A stretch of DNA of 64,000 nt, taken from Leptolyngbya sp. FACHB-261 (GTDB taxonomy: Bacteria; Cyanobacteriota; Cyanobacteriia; FACHB-261). Under the pieces are notes generated by a model that was not told the DNA's origin, did not search any database, and worked only from the letters and a program-made list of their open reading frames with translations. A program made the position numbers and the translations under genes. The stretch's first letter is position 1; every line of letters begins with the position of its first letter. Positions 17,841 to 26,914 of this stretch are shown here, piece by piece. Where the stretch lies: NCBI RefSeq assembly GCF_014696065.1, contig NZ_JACJPL010000027.1:248001-312000 (forward strand), in the 5' to 3' direction.

Positions 17841-18573
17841 ACCCATCTCGATTTATCAATATCCTCCCCTCTCAGAAGGGATTTTGCTACGCCGTTATAA
17901 GCGTTTTTTTGCCGAAATCCAATTGACTACGGGCCAGGTAATTACGGCGCATTGTCCCAATACTGGCCCTATGACTGGCATCTCTACCCCAGGTTCAGCA
18001 GTGCAGGTTTCCCATAGCGATAGCCCTACACGTAAGCTCAAATACACCTGGGAAATGATTCAGGTACAGGATAACAAGACACCTGCCTGGGTTGGGGTTA
18101 ACACCGGCCTTCCCAACCGGCTAGTTTTGCGCACTCTAGAAGCGGGTTTACTGCCCGAATTAGGTTCTTATCGTGTGATTCGCAAAGAAATTCCCTACGG
18201 GTTAGAAAACAGCCGGATTGATTTTCTGCTAGAGGGTGATGAGCTGCCAATTTACCTGGAAGTGAAAAGCACCACTTGGGCCAAAGGTGCTCTAGCCCTA
18301 TTCCCAGATACAGTCACCATCCGGGGTCAAAAACATCTGCGTGAACTCACTGCCTTGGCCGTCCCTGATCAGTCCCGTTCGGTGATTCTCTATTTCATTA
18401 ATCGCGGCGATTGCAATTGTTTTGCACCAGGCGACAGTGCCGATCCAGCCTACGGGAAGTATCTACGAGCAGCGGTAGCCGCAGGGGTTGAAGTGCTACC
18501 CTGTCGCTTTGAAATCACCCCTCAAGGGGTCACCTTTCTGGGTTTAGCTGAGACTTTACTTCAAGAACCCTAG
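17833..18573 (+). CDS. sfsA: SfsA family protein
   Basis: 246 residues of the SfsA (sugar fermentation stimulation) family. The N-terminal OB-like part includes RRYKRFFAEI and AHCPNTGPMTG; the C-terminal part has a PD-(D/E)xK nuclease-like core (SRIDFLLEG, then YLEVKSTT with the E-x-K signature). E. coli SfsA has been described as a DNA-binding protein; nuclease activity is suggested by the fold only. It is the last gene of the five-gene overlapping run. Confidence 0.95.
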   Translation: MPEPISIYQYPPLSEGILLRRYKRFFAEIQLTTGQVITAHCPNTGPMTGISTPGSAVQVSHSDSPTRKLKYTWEMIQVQDNKTPAWVGVNTGLPNRLVLRTLEAGLLPELGSYRVIRKEIPYGLENSRIDFLLEGDELPIYLEVKSTTWAKGALALFPDTVTIRGQKHLRELTALAVPDQSRSVILYFINRGDCNCFAPGDSADPAYGKYLRAAVAAGVEVLPCRFEITPQGVTFLGLAETLLQEP

Positions 18574-18886
18574 TGCTATTTGGAGGCTCCTCTTGTGCCT
18601 GTCAGCTCTCTTCAAATCGAGTTCTTAGATCGAGGGCTTGGACTGATTTTCTAAACGTAAGTTTCTAAACCAAAGTTCTTGGCTTCAGTTCCTAGAAATC
18701 TCCCACACCTGACGGATATCAGCTAGCAGGTCTCGCGCTACTGTCAAAACGTGGATCCCGATGCTTGCGTACGGTTACCCGAAACCAGCAAAGCTGATAA
18801 AACCGTTACATTAGGACATAGGAAGCGCCAGCGCTCCTCAACGCTTCCGCTGGACAGTAGAACCTTAATAGACCGAGTACACAACT
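18574..18886. other. intergenic, leader of the DUF1517 gene
   Basis: No coding frame. Near its right end GGAAGCG (18821-18827) can pair with CGCTTCC (18842-18848), with a competing CCAGCG/CGCTGG pairing, so the 5' untranslated region of the next gene may be structured. No terminator is evident after sfsA. Confidence 0.45.
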
Positions 18887-19864
18887 ATGAAATCTAAACT
18901 TTTTAGCCAGCTCAAGCGCCTACTGCGTCCCGCATTGGCGTTGCTGCTGGTCGCCTTGATGGTCCTGGGCAACGCGGATGGAGCCCTGGCGGCCCGTTCT
19001 GGAGGTCGGGCTGGTGGACGTTCCTTTGGAGCCCCCCGTCGTAGCATGCCCCCTTCAGGCCAGACCTATCGTGGCCCCAGTGGTGGTTACTATCCCGGCG
19101 GCGGTGGCTACTATCCCGGTGGCGGGTTTGGCTTCCCCTTCCTGTTCCCCGTGTTTGGCATTGGCGGTGGCTTCGGTGGCCTGTTCACCCTGCTAATTTT
19201 CTTCTCCATTGCTGGCTTCTTGGCTCGTAGTTTCCGCAGCGCTACCTCAGGTGGTGAAGGCGGCGATGACTACACTGGCTATCCTTCTAATAAGGTGCAG
19301 GTCAACAAGGTACAAGTGGGTCTGTTGGCCAATGCCCGAGGTCTTCAAGCCGAACTCAATGACCTAGCCCGTCGCGCTGATACCAGCTCTCCCGCTGGTT
19401 ACACCCGACTCCTACAAGAAACCACACTGGCTTTGCTACGCCATCCTGACTACTGGGCCTACGCCGGTTCTGACAATAAGACGATTGCCTTGGCTGCTGC
19501 TGAAGGACAATTCAACCAACTGGCTCTCAGCGAGCGCAGCAAGTTCAACCGCGAAACTCTTTCCAACGTGGATAACTTGCTCACCCAAGCTCCTGCCCGC
19601 GCTGCCCTGACTGGTGATCAGGCTGACCTGAGCGAAGGACCTGGCGAGTTCATCGTTGTCACCCTACTCACCGCTGTAGAAGGCGACTTCCGACTACCCC
19701 CAGTTCGCTCGGCAGCTGACCTGCAACAAGCGCTTCAAGCCTTAGGTTCTGTATCTAGCGACCGACTGTTAGCAGTTGAAGTGCTCTGGACACCCCAAGC
19801 CGAAGACGACACGCTTACAGCGGATCAGATGCTTACGAGCTACTCGCAGCTAGTTAGCGTTTAG
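18887..19864 (+). CDS. DUF1517 membrane protein
   Basis: 325 residues. A signal or membrane helix (about 13-33) ends in ALAARSGGRAGGRSFG, followed by a Gly/Tyr/Pro-rich repeat segment (GGYYPGGGGYYPGGG) and a second hydrophobic helix (about 88-112). The C-terminal domain (about 135-320, KVQVNKVQVGLL onward to VEVLWTPQ) matches DUF1517 (PF07466), found in cyanobacteria and chloroplasts with no settled function. The layout resembles the plant thylakoid-associated homologues. It is monocistronic, with a terminator 50 bases downstream. Confidence 0.87.
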   Translation: MKSKLFSQLKRLLRPALALLLVALMVLGNADGALAARSGGRAGGRSFGAPRRSMPPSGQTYRGPSGGYYPGGGGYYPGGGFGFPFLFPVFGIGGGFGGLFTLLIFFSIAGFLARSFRSATSGGEGGDDYTGYPSNKVQVNKVQVGLLANARGLQAELNDLARRADTSSPAGYTRLLQETTLALLRHPDYWAYAGSDNKTIALAAAEGQFNQLALSERSKFNRETLSNVDNLLTQAPARAALTGDQADLSEGPGEFIVVTLLTAVEGDFRLPPVRSAADLQQALQALGSVSSDRLLAVEVLWTPQAEDDTLTADQMLTSYSQLVSV

Positions 19865-19912
19865 TTCAAACAACGCACACAAAGCTCTAGAAACTAGACT
19901 TTGGTACAAGAG

Positions 19913-19942
19913 ACGCAGGGCTTACAAGCTCTGCGTTTTTTC
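19913..19942 (+). terminator. intrinsic terminator after the DUF1517 gene
   Basis: ACGCAGGGCTT (19913-19923) pairs with AAGCTCTGCGT (19926-19936) with one G-T pair, and six T's follow. The apparent two-base loop means the innermost pairs must open. Confidence 0.85.
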
Positions 19943-20090
19943 TTTTGTGTGCATAATCTAGTGGATTGTTGGCATAGACCTTTATACTGCTGTTTGATTA
20001 TCGGTTAGAGCGCTGATTCAAAGGCGTTTGTGTCGGGTGCCACTCAGCTCAATTCTCCATCCAGACTCAACTCTTTGCGAATAGGCTGCC

Positions 20091-21170
20091 ATGTCTCAGG
20101 ATGTTGTTGCTTCAGGTATTAGTGAACGGATTGGCGAACGGGCCAGTTTTCCCCCCGCGCCCCCGCGACCTCGGCTGCACCCCAGACAACCTGGCAATTT
20201 ACCGCTACTGCCTAATTCTGACCTGATTGACCCCAATCTTTCAGAAGACCAAACCAAGCTAGAGAGCCACGCCGATAGCTTGATGGATACTTTGTTCGGT
20301 GAAGTTGAACAGGCGCTAGATGGACAGATCTGCCTCAATCCCATCATTCCTAGCCAGCCCAGTCCTGGTGGTCAATTAGCCCTCCAAACTCCCAATCTGC
20401 CCTCCGGGCGTTTGGTAAAGCTCAACCATACCCGGCCTGACACCCTGCTAGCCCAGCTAGAGAACCTGGATGTTGCCCTAGAGCCAAGCCTTTTCAGAGG
20501 TGAGGACCGTACCGGACGAGGCTTGAATTTAGATGCGCTGCTAGCAGGAGCGGCCTTCACCTCGGTTTTGGTGTCTGCCCTGCTGTGGTTTGGTCTACGG
20601 GCCGGCTCCCCTTCGGGACCAGGACCCGTCATAGCAACGGGGCTAGATCCTGAAAGCCTCCAGTTCAGCCAGTACGTGGGACGCACTCTAGACCTGCTCG
20701 ATTTCCGCCAAAAGCAAGCGAAGGCAGCTCCGCAAACGGCTCCTGTTGTGCCCCCTGTCTACCTGCCAGCCTACCCGCCGCCACCCATCACGGCCCCACC
20801 GGCTCTGGCTAGCTCAGCAATCGTACCGCCACCAGTTGCCCCTGCTCTGCCATCTGCGGTGTCAGCACTTGCCAGCCCGGTGCCAGTGATCCCTGGGTCA
20901 GGAGCGACTGGGTCAATAGCACCTAGCTCAGGAGCACCTAGCTCAATAGCGCCAGCAGTGCCTGCGCCAGCTTACTCTCTGGTTGGCGTTTTAGACGTGG
21001 GAGAGCGCTCTATGGCCATGATCAACAGCAATGGCAGTACAAAGAGTTTCCGGGTTGGCGAAACCTTGAGCGGCAGCGATTGGACTGTGATTGCAATCCG
21101 AGAGCAAGAAGTGGTTTTGCGACGTCCCAATCAGCAGCTGCGCTCAGTCACGGTGGGGGAGCGTTTTTGA
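20091..21170 (+). CDS. single-TM proline-rich protein with GspC/PilP-like C terminus
   Basis: 359 residues: a cytoplasmic N-terminal tail of about 145 polar residues, one membrane helix at about 148-166 (AAFTSVLVSALLWFGL), a long Pro/Ala/Ser linker (about 220-295) and a compact C-terminal domain (YSLVGVLDVGERSMAMI ... SFRVGETL ... VIAIREQEVVLRR). That pattern of short strands is like the periplasmic homology region of type II secretion GspC and the pilus protein PilP; this is a fold-level guess. No secretion or pilus genes are adjacent, but the coiled-coil gene follows 56 bases later on the same strand. Confidence 0.7.
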   Translation: MSQDVVASGISERIGERASFPPAPPRPRLHPRQPGNLPLLPNSDLIDPNLSEDQTKLESHADSLMDTLFGEVEQALDGQICLNPIIPSQPSPGGQLALQTPNLPSGRLVKLNHTRPDTLLAQLENLDVALEPSLFRGEDRTGRGLNLDALLAGAAFTSVLVSALLWFGLRAGSPSGPGPVIATGLDPESLQFSQYVGRTLDLLDFRQKQAKAAPQTAPVVPPVYLPAYPPPPITAPPALASSAIVPPPVAPALPSAVSALASPVPVIPGSGATGSIAPSSGAPSSIAPAVPAPAYSLVGVLDVGERSMAMINSNGSTKSFRVGETLSGSDWTVIAIREQEVVLRRPNQQLRSVTVGERF

Positions 21171-21226
21171 ACAGAGGAACGCTATAAGAGAGGCAGTTCG
21201 CTTCTCAACCTGCCGGGAGTTCTTCA

Positions 21227-21811
21227 ATGAGCATTTTCGACGACTTAAGCCGCTTTCTAGAAATGCGACTCGAAGAATTCCTGCGCGACAATCCTCAGTT
21301 AGAGCTGCAAGCACTCGAAGATAAGCTGCGCGACCAAGAAGAAGAAACACTCCAGCTTTTGAGCGACTTACACCGACAGGAACAGGGCCTACAAGAGCAG
21401 ATCCTCAGCACTGCCCAGGATATTCAGCGTTGGCATATTCGGGCTGACAAAGCCGAAAAGGCCAATCGGCCCGACCTAGCTCAGGGTGCCCGCGAGCGCG
21501 AAGCCATGCTCTTGAAAGATGGCAATCAACGCTGGGGTCAAATGGAAATGGTCAAAGAACGAATTAAACAGACCACCGAACTCCAGCGCCAGATCCAGAT
21601 TCGCCGTCAGGAAGTCCAAGCCAAAGCAGCTGAGGCAGCTGCCACCGCCCGCACGGCTTCTAGTAGTCAGCAGGCCGAAAACCGTTGGGAGTGGCAGACT
21701 TGGAACGGAGCCAGCAGCACCAATGCTCAGGTTGACGACTTAGAAAAGAAATTTCGCGATTGGGAACTAGACGACGAGATGGAGCAACTCAAGCGCAACA
21801 TGAGCCGCTAG
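21227..21811 (+). CDS. coiled-coil cyanobacterial protein (TIGR04376-like)
   Basis: 194 residues, almost wholly helical and charged. It opens with MSIFDDLSRFLEMRLEEFL and continues with heptad-rich helices (about 25-140), a Gln/Ala-rich part, and an acidic end (DLEKKFRDWELDDEMEQL). The opening matches, from memory, a conserved cyanobacterial family catalogued as TIGR04376; its role is not known to me. The length and coiled coil recall PspA/Vipp1-type helical proteins but without their signature. GGGAG stands ten bases before the ATG. It may be co-transcribed with the preceding gene. Confidence 0.75.
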   Translation: MSIFDDLSRFLEMRLEEFLRDNPQLELQALEDKLRDQEEETLQLLSDLHRQEQGLQEQILSTAQDIQRWHIRADKAEKANRPDLAQGAREREAMLLKDGNQRWGQMEMVKERIKQTTELQRQIQIRRQEVQAKAAEAAATARTASSSQQAENRWEWQTWNGASSTNAQVDDLEKKFRDWELDDEMEQLKRNMSR

Positions 21812-22020
21812 AGCTGGGCTACTAGGTCCTCTCTGGGCTCTCTAGACTATGCCGAGATGTTTTGTGGCCTAGGCCTGTCATGAACTTAGAGCCATCAGCT
21901 CAAAATTTCAGCAACAAGCCCAACCATTTCAAGCTGAAAATTTGCTTGGAGTGGGCATTGTTGGATTACAGGCTTGATTGTCAGGCTTAATTACTAGACC
22001 GCTGATGACTGGAGAGCAGC

Positions 22021-22407
22021 ATGCGTTATGAGGTGAGTTGTCTGAGCGGCGTAGCTGCCTCGGGTCCCTATGAAGTGATCGTTCTCAAACCGCGAGGTCG
22101 CATGACCTCTCTGGAGGCTGTGTATTTTGGGCAAGAGCTTCAGGAAGTTTGCGGCGGTCGCTATCCCAACGTTTTGGTAGATATGGCAGATGTCATCTTT
22201 CTAGACAGCTGCGGCATTGGCTCATTGGTCGGTGGGCTCAAGGTCGCCAAACAGCAGGGGGTCCGCTTGGCCCTGGCGTCCCTACATGGCCCTGTCCGTC
22301 TGGCCGCAGAGCTTATTTGCATCGATCAATTGTTTGAGATTTATGAGAACGCGCAACAGTTCCTTGATGCTTTAGCAACTGGCTTGAGTACCTCGTTGGA
22401 CAGTTAA
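22021..22407 (+). CDS. STAS-domain (anti-sigma-factor antagonist-like) protein
   Basis: A 128-residue single STAS domain. VIVLKPRGRMTSLEA is the first strand and helix; VDMADVIFLDSCGIGSLVGG is the signature phosphorylation loop, with Ser in the usual DS(x)G position; ARLALASLHGPV and the terminal IYENAQQFL helix complete it. Such proteins are switched by Ser phosphorylation from an anti-sigma kinase and released by a PP2C phosphatase, or serve in scaffold roles. No kinase or phosphatase is next to it. GGAG precedes the ATG by seven bases. The tandem paralogue genes follow 150 bases later on the same strand. Confidence 0.88.
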   Translation: MRYEVSCLSGVAASGPYEVIVLKPRGRMTSLEAVYFGQELQEVCGGRYPNVLVDMADVIFLDSCGIGSLVGGLKVAKQQGVRLALASLHGPVRLAAELICIDQLFEIYENAQQFLDALATGLSTSLDS

Positions 22408-22559
22408 CCACGTACGGCATCCGGGTACGAGATACGCGAAATGTATTAAGGGGGTAACAGTCAATCTAGCTGGCCCCCTCAGCTCAGCGAGCCATGGATC
22501 GCAGGCGATCAATTCTGGGTGGGCATTGAAGAGTCGCTTTCGTCTTAGCCTTTGCCCAC

Positions 22560-23636
22560 ATGGTCCCACTCCCGGAGCATTACAGGCGTTATATTCGCCC
22601 GTCTCAATCTAAAGACGGCTCCGCTCTCCACGGTGCTCAGTCCACTATGCCCAAACTCCCCACTGAACTCAGTACTCTCTGGGCGCGTAAGTATTTGGAA
22701 GAGGTCGCCTCGCGCAGTCAGGTCCTAGACCAAGGTCAAGGCCGCCCGGTCATCGACCTTGTTGCCGCCGACTCACCCGAAAGACGCGCCGCCATCAGTG
22801 ACAAGATTTTGCAAGAACTGCCCTTTGCGGTGTCTCGCTCGCTGACCCTTGCCCATTCCCTGTTGGCGAATGAGCTGCGGCGTCAGGGTATCAACCCCCG
22901 TCATCTCGACCCCTGGCAGCTCAGCGCTGACAATCGCACTCTGCTGGAGCTGGTGATCGAGAACTTCTGTGCTGGTCACACCCCAGAACACTTGTCAGCT
23001 AAGGGCAGCCGTGTTTTTGGTCAGGTGCGGCGTAACTGCACTCGTGAGGACGGACGCATTCTAGGTTTTTTCAGCTTGCAACTGCACCACACCATTCTGG
23101 ATTTACTCAATCAGCTTGAGCCCGGCGAACGGTTTACGATTGCACCTTATCTGAAGGTGATGGATGACCACATCAATATTCCCTTACAAGATGCCTATCA
23201 GGCTGCCGCCAAGCACGATTTGGGATCTCCTGCCCTACTGGCAGTCCAGGCGCTGCTGCCCCAATGTACACTCATAGCTCAACAAGCCTGCTTGCAGGTT
23301 CGTCGCCGTTTTTCTAATCACCGTACCTACACTGGTTCGTTACGCGAACTGTCCGTCGCCAACTCCAGCTTGCGAGATGCGGAGATGTTCATTGTCTATC
23401 TATGTCTGTGCGTTCTCGAAGAGGATATCAGTTCCATTCAAGGTGAGCTTTTTCCCCTATGCATCATGCTTTATCCCACCCTGAAGGTGAGCTGGGACTT
23501 GGTCCGAGAGATGCTGTGGTCCGTGGTTCAGCAGATGTCCGAGCGCTTAAGCACCGAGCATCTTCAGATTTTTGCGCCTTACCTACGACTGCTCAACCAG
23601 CTTTTCTCACCAGAACTACTGCATACCAATCCCTAA
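22560..23636 (+). CDS. unknown cyanobacterial helical protein, copy A of a tandem pair
   Basis: 358 residues, predicted all-helical, soluble, and without a signal peptide. It aligns over nearly its full length with the neighbouring gene at 23884: shared blocks include a GIxPxHLD motif, ADNRxL, HLSAKGSRxFGxVR, DGRxLGF followed by HHTI, VMxDHxxxPLQxAY, SPALxAVQALLP and ELFPLCxMLYP. Several His residues are conserved (GHTPEH, HHTI, DDH), which could bind a metal or heme but need not. I know no function. The start may instead be the ATG at 22647, which would bring the N terminus closer to that of copy B. It lies downstream of a STAS gene. Confidence 0.75.
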   Translation: MVPLPEHYRRYIRPSQSKDGSALHGAQSTMPKLPTELSTLWARKYLEEVASRSQVLDQGQGRPVIDLVAADSPERRAAISDKILQELPFAVSRSLTLAHSLLANELRRQGINPRHLDPWQLSADNRTLLELVIENFCAGHTPEHLSAKGSRVFGQVRRNCTREDGRILGFFSLQLHHTILDLLNQLEPGERFTIAPYLKVMDDHINIPLQDAYQAAAKHDLGSPALLAVQALLPQCTLIAQQACLQVRRRFSNHRTYTGSLRELSVANSSLRDAEMFIVYLCLCVLEEDISSIQGELFPLCIMLYPTLKVSWDLVREMLWSVVQQMSERLSTEHLQIFAPYLRLLNQLFSPELLHTNP

Positions 23637-23883
23637 TTAGGTAGTAGCTCTGACCTGATAGCTGAACCGTTCTTTACAACCACTTGATTAACCAGACCCA
23701 CAATGAGCAGAATTACTTAACAATGTTGCAAACCATAAACTTCTTTTTCTTTTAATAGTTCCAGTGTTAGTTTGGATACACTATGCTCTGGGTCTGAGCG
23801 GCAGAGGCTGAAGAATCAGGGTTTCCAGGCAATCTACCTTCATACAGTGCCCCCTGTAGGTGTTTGAATTCCAAACCCGACCT

Positions 23884-24933
23884 ATGAATCTATCCGTTTC
23901 TTCAGCTACGCGCTTTCAGGTGAGTTCACCAGTGGCAGAGCGACATCATGCCCAGTCAGTTGCCCTGTTATGGGCTAAGCGATACATTCGCTTTCTCGAT
24001 CAACCTTCTGATCTGTCAAGCGCTGATCTTGGCGCTCCAGCCTCAGGCCCTTCAACTTTAACGCCAGCCCAACTGCGGTCTCAAACTGCGCAAAAGGTGG
24101 CTCGCAACCTGCCCCTGGTCACCGGTCAGGCTCTCTCAGTCACTCACAAGTTTCTAGACCAAGAGATTCGGCAACAGCGCATTGACCCTCACCATTTAGA
24201 CTCTCTACAGATTGCAGCTGACAACCGCAGGCTGTTTCAGATGGTGCTGGATGTATTCGCGGCTGGTCATAGTCCGGACCATCTATCGGCTAAGGGCAGC
24301 CGGGAGTTTGGCCGGGTTCGGCAATACTATACCCAGCAGGATGGCCGCGTGCTCGGGTTTCTGGGCATGCATGTGCATCACACCATTCGGTGTTTGCTGG
24401 AGCAGCTTACCCTAGCTGAGCAAGCCTGCTTCGAACCCTATCTGCGGGTGATGAACGACCATCTCTATATGCCGCTGCAGGTAGCTTACGAGGCTGCTGC
24501 CGAGCACGATCCTGACTCGCCCGCACTGCAAGCGGTACAGGCGCTCTTGCCACTGAGCAGCGAAATCGCTCGTCGCGTGTTTGAGCAAATTTGCGAGCAA
24601 TTCCCCCATTACACGAGCCATAGCGGCCACCTACGAGCGCCAGTGGTCGAGGAGTCTAGTCTGCGCGATGTGGAACTGTTTCAGGTGTACCTTTGCGTCT
24701 GCGTCCTAGAGGGCAGCATCCGCTCAGTTCAGCACGAGCTTTTCCCGCTGTGTGTCATGCTCTATCCGCGGCTGATGGTGAGTTGGGAATTGGTGCGAGC
24801 CATGATCCAAACGATTGAAGTGAACATGCAGCGCATGATTCCTCGCCAAACCATCAGGCCACTGCTGCCTTACATACGGGTCATGAAAGATATTTTCTCG
24901 CCAGAAGTGTTCGAAGCGATCCGTTGCGATTAG
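23884..24933 (+). CDS. unknown cyanobacterial helical protein, copy B of a tandem pair
   Basis: 349 residues from the ATG at 23884 (a GTG eight codons upstream is possible). It is a diverged duplicate of the preceding gene: about half of the residues in the core agree by eye, with matching order and spacing of all blocks (LWAKRY, PHHLDS, AADNRRL, HLSAKGSREFGRVR, VHHTIRCLL, VMNDHLYMPLQVAYEAAAEHD, SSLRDVELF, LFPLCVMLYP). The N-terminal 60 residues differ and are Ser/Ala-rich. A 220-base gap separates the copies, enough for an own promoter, so the two may be differently expressed. No function is known to me. Confidence 0.75.
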   Translation: MNLSVSSATRFQVSSPVAERHHAQSVALLWAKRYIRFLDQPSDLSSADLGAPASGPSTLTPAQLRSQTAQKVARNLPLVTGQALSVTHKFLDQEIRQQRIDPHHLDSLQIAADNRRLFQMVLDVFAAGHSPDHLSAKGSREFGRVRQYYTQQDGRVLGFLGMHVHHTIRCLLEQLTLAEQACFEPYLRVMNDHLYMPLQVAYEAAAEHDPDSPALQAVQALLPLSSEIARRVFEQICEQFPHYTSHSGHLRAPVVEESSLRDVELFQVYLCVCVLEGSIRSVQHELFPLCVMLYPRLMVSWELVRAMIQTIEVNMQRMIPRQTIRPLLPYIRVMKDIFSPEVFEAIRCD

Positions 24934-25027
24934 CACCGCACATTTAAGGGCAGAAATTAAGTACAAGAAATCACTGCTCAAGCAAGCATTAAGCAAGAAA
25001 GCATTCAAGAGAGCGTTAAATAGAAAA

Positions 25028-26914
25028 TCATCGGTAATTTGCCCATTGTGTTTCAAAGATGGTGGCACCTGGGAACAGAGTGAGATTGCCCTGTTGACGA
25101 ATCTGAGTTTGTAATTGGCTCAATTGAGCTCTTGCCTGGGCGGTAGGCAAAGTCAATTCGCCAGGAAATAAGTTATTGCTCAGTGCGAAGGCTGCTGTAT
25201 TGCCTGCTGCTGCCCCGACTGCCCATTCAACTGGATGCACTCGATAAGCCGCATTACTAATGTGACTGGTGGCGATATTTTTATTGCCAGCTAGCAGATT
25301 TTCGACCTCCTGAGGAATTAACGCCCGCAGGGGAATTTGAAACGGATAGCTTGGCGCCTGAGCTACACTCGTATTGCCCGGTAAGGCAGCGAATTGTTCA
25401 TCAATACAACCGTGAAAGTCGATTGGGTATTGACTAACACCAACCGCGTCATAGAACAAGTAGGGTCTGCCCCGATTCAAGTCAGAAGGCTTCTGGGAAA
25501 TATCTGTTTCGTAGATGGTAAAGCCCTGAGGATAGGAGCCAGAAACACGCCCGACAATACGCCGTCCCTCGCGAATATAGGGATACCGAGATAGACCGTG
25601 CTCCGTGCCTAAAGGCGAATCTGTACCTCGCATTAAGCGATAGCGAAAGTGGTATTCACCGGTCCTTGCCCCCGGTACCTGAGAGTCAGTCTGACCCGCA
25701 ACTAGCCAGTAGAAGAAGCCCAAAGCGTGGTCTTCCGCTTGGCGCAGTGCTTCAACCCGTAACCCTCCCTGCCAGCCCCCAGGCTCTAGCTGTCTGCTCT
25801 CGCGCAATTGGGCATCAGTCAGTACCAGGTTTTGCGTGGGTATCGAGATGCGCCAATCATTACCCCAGGTCCAGTTCTGCAATGTCTGGTCCCCCACCCG
25901 AATCGCTGCCTCCGTCTGACCGGCTTGCTGGCCGCGAATCCGACGGTAGGTGAAGATACGGGCAAAGTTGAACTCAGGCTTTTCGTAGCTGTAGTAGGGC
26001 TTGTGCAATGGAGACTCGTAGAACTCCGGCTTAATCGGCACCTGTGGTGTTGCTGTCCGTTCCATAACGAAGGGATAGGTGAAGCCCTGGGTGCAATAGG
26101 CTTCTACCGCCCTTGAGGCGCTCGGCTCCCAACGGTTGGGCGGGTCACTACCGACTCGATAGGGCACACGTGCTAGAGGCAACAACTCACCAGTCTCGGT
26201 CGCGTCGATCACGACCCAGGGCAGCCGCGAGCCAGAGCGCTGCGCCGGAGGCACAAACCGAATCACGGTCTTGTCAAACAGGGGCGAGGGTGCAGGATTG
26301 TACCAATCGAGCAGATAGGCCGAGAGGGGCCGACCGTAAGCTTCAGAATTCTGCGCTGGCTGGCGCGGCTGATGCCTAATCGCCGTCACCGCCGTGAGCT
26401 GATTGTCACTGCGGTCTAGGTCTTTGACGACTGTGTCGGTGAACAGACGCAATTGGCCAGAGCGCTCATAAGGCTTCAGCATCTCACGGACCACCTGCTG
26501 GCCCACCGTTGGCGAAAAGCACAAAGCACTCACCCAGCAGCGACCCGGATTGCTCTGGCCGTAGGTTGCTTGAACTCGCCGCCGAAACTCGGCATAACGA
26601 GCCGGGAAAAGATTCTGCTGACGCTGCAAAGGCCGCTCATCCAAAGCTGAGACGCCCTGCGTACTCACTTGGCCACCGAGCCAGTCTGTAATTTCAGTCA
26701 TGCAGACTTGACGCCCTAGGCTTAGGGCTTCTAAGGCAGCGGCTACACCGCCCAAGCCACCCCCGGCGATTAGAATCTCGCATTCAACTGCTTGTGGCGC
26801 TTGCGGCGTCTGGGATGTTTGAGCCTGGGCCAAGTGGGGACTAAGCCCTAACAGAACCACACCAAGTCCCAGCCCCGACCGGAGACTAGCGGTCAAAATA
26901 CGGCTTACCAGCAT
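25028..26914 (-). CDS. exported FAD-dependent oxidoreductase
   Basis: 628 residues with an N-terminal signal peptide (about 1-32, ending AQAQT). The dinucleotide-binding loop EILIAGGGLGGVAAALEA follows at about 43-60, then TEITDWLGGQVSTQG, typical of the FAD-dependent oxidoreductase family PF12831. The C-terminal part keeps the family's second FAD motif (ENLLAGNKNIATSHIS, then HPVEWAVGAAAG). The substrate is unknown. Export of a flavoprotein suggests a Tat- or Sec-type periplasmic role, but no twin-arginine motif is seen (only a single Arg before the hydrophobic run). A small ORF overlaps its start by ten bases. Confidence 0.87.
   Translation of the reverse strand: MLVSRILTASLRSGLGLGVVLLGLSPHLAQAQTSQTPQAPQAVECEILIAGGGLGGVAAALEALSLGRQVCMTEITDWLGGQVSTQGVSALDERPLQRQQNLFPARYAEFRRRVQATYGQSNPGRCWVSALCFSPTVGQQVVREMLKPYERSGQLRLFTDTVVKDLDRSDNQLTAVTAIRHQPRQPAQNSEAYGRPLSAYLLDWYNPAPSPLFDKTVIRFVPPAQRSGSRLPWVVIDATETGELLPLARVPYRVGSDPPNRWEPSASRAVEAYCTQGFTYPFVMERTATPQVPIKPEFYESPLHKPYYSYEKPEFNFARIFTYRRIRGQQAGQTEAAIRVGDQTLQNWTWGNDWRISIPTQNLVLTDAQLRESRQLEPGGWQGGLRVEALRQAEDHALGFFYWLVAGQTDSQVPGARTGEYHFRYRLMRGTDSPLGTEHGLSRYPYIREGRRIVGRVSGSYPQGFTIYETDISQKPSDLNRGRPYLFYDAVGVSQYPIDFHGCIDEQFAALPGNTSVAQAPSYPFQIPLRALIPQEVENLLAGNKNIATSHISNAAYRVHPVEWAVGAAAGNTAAFALSNNLFPGELTLPTAQARAQLSQLQTQIRQQGNLTLFPGATIFETQWANYR

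Noticed and set aside
24724-25068. Minus-strand frame overlapping copy B and the oxidoreductase end
   Set aside because: It is antisense to a clear gene and its composition is not protein-like.
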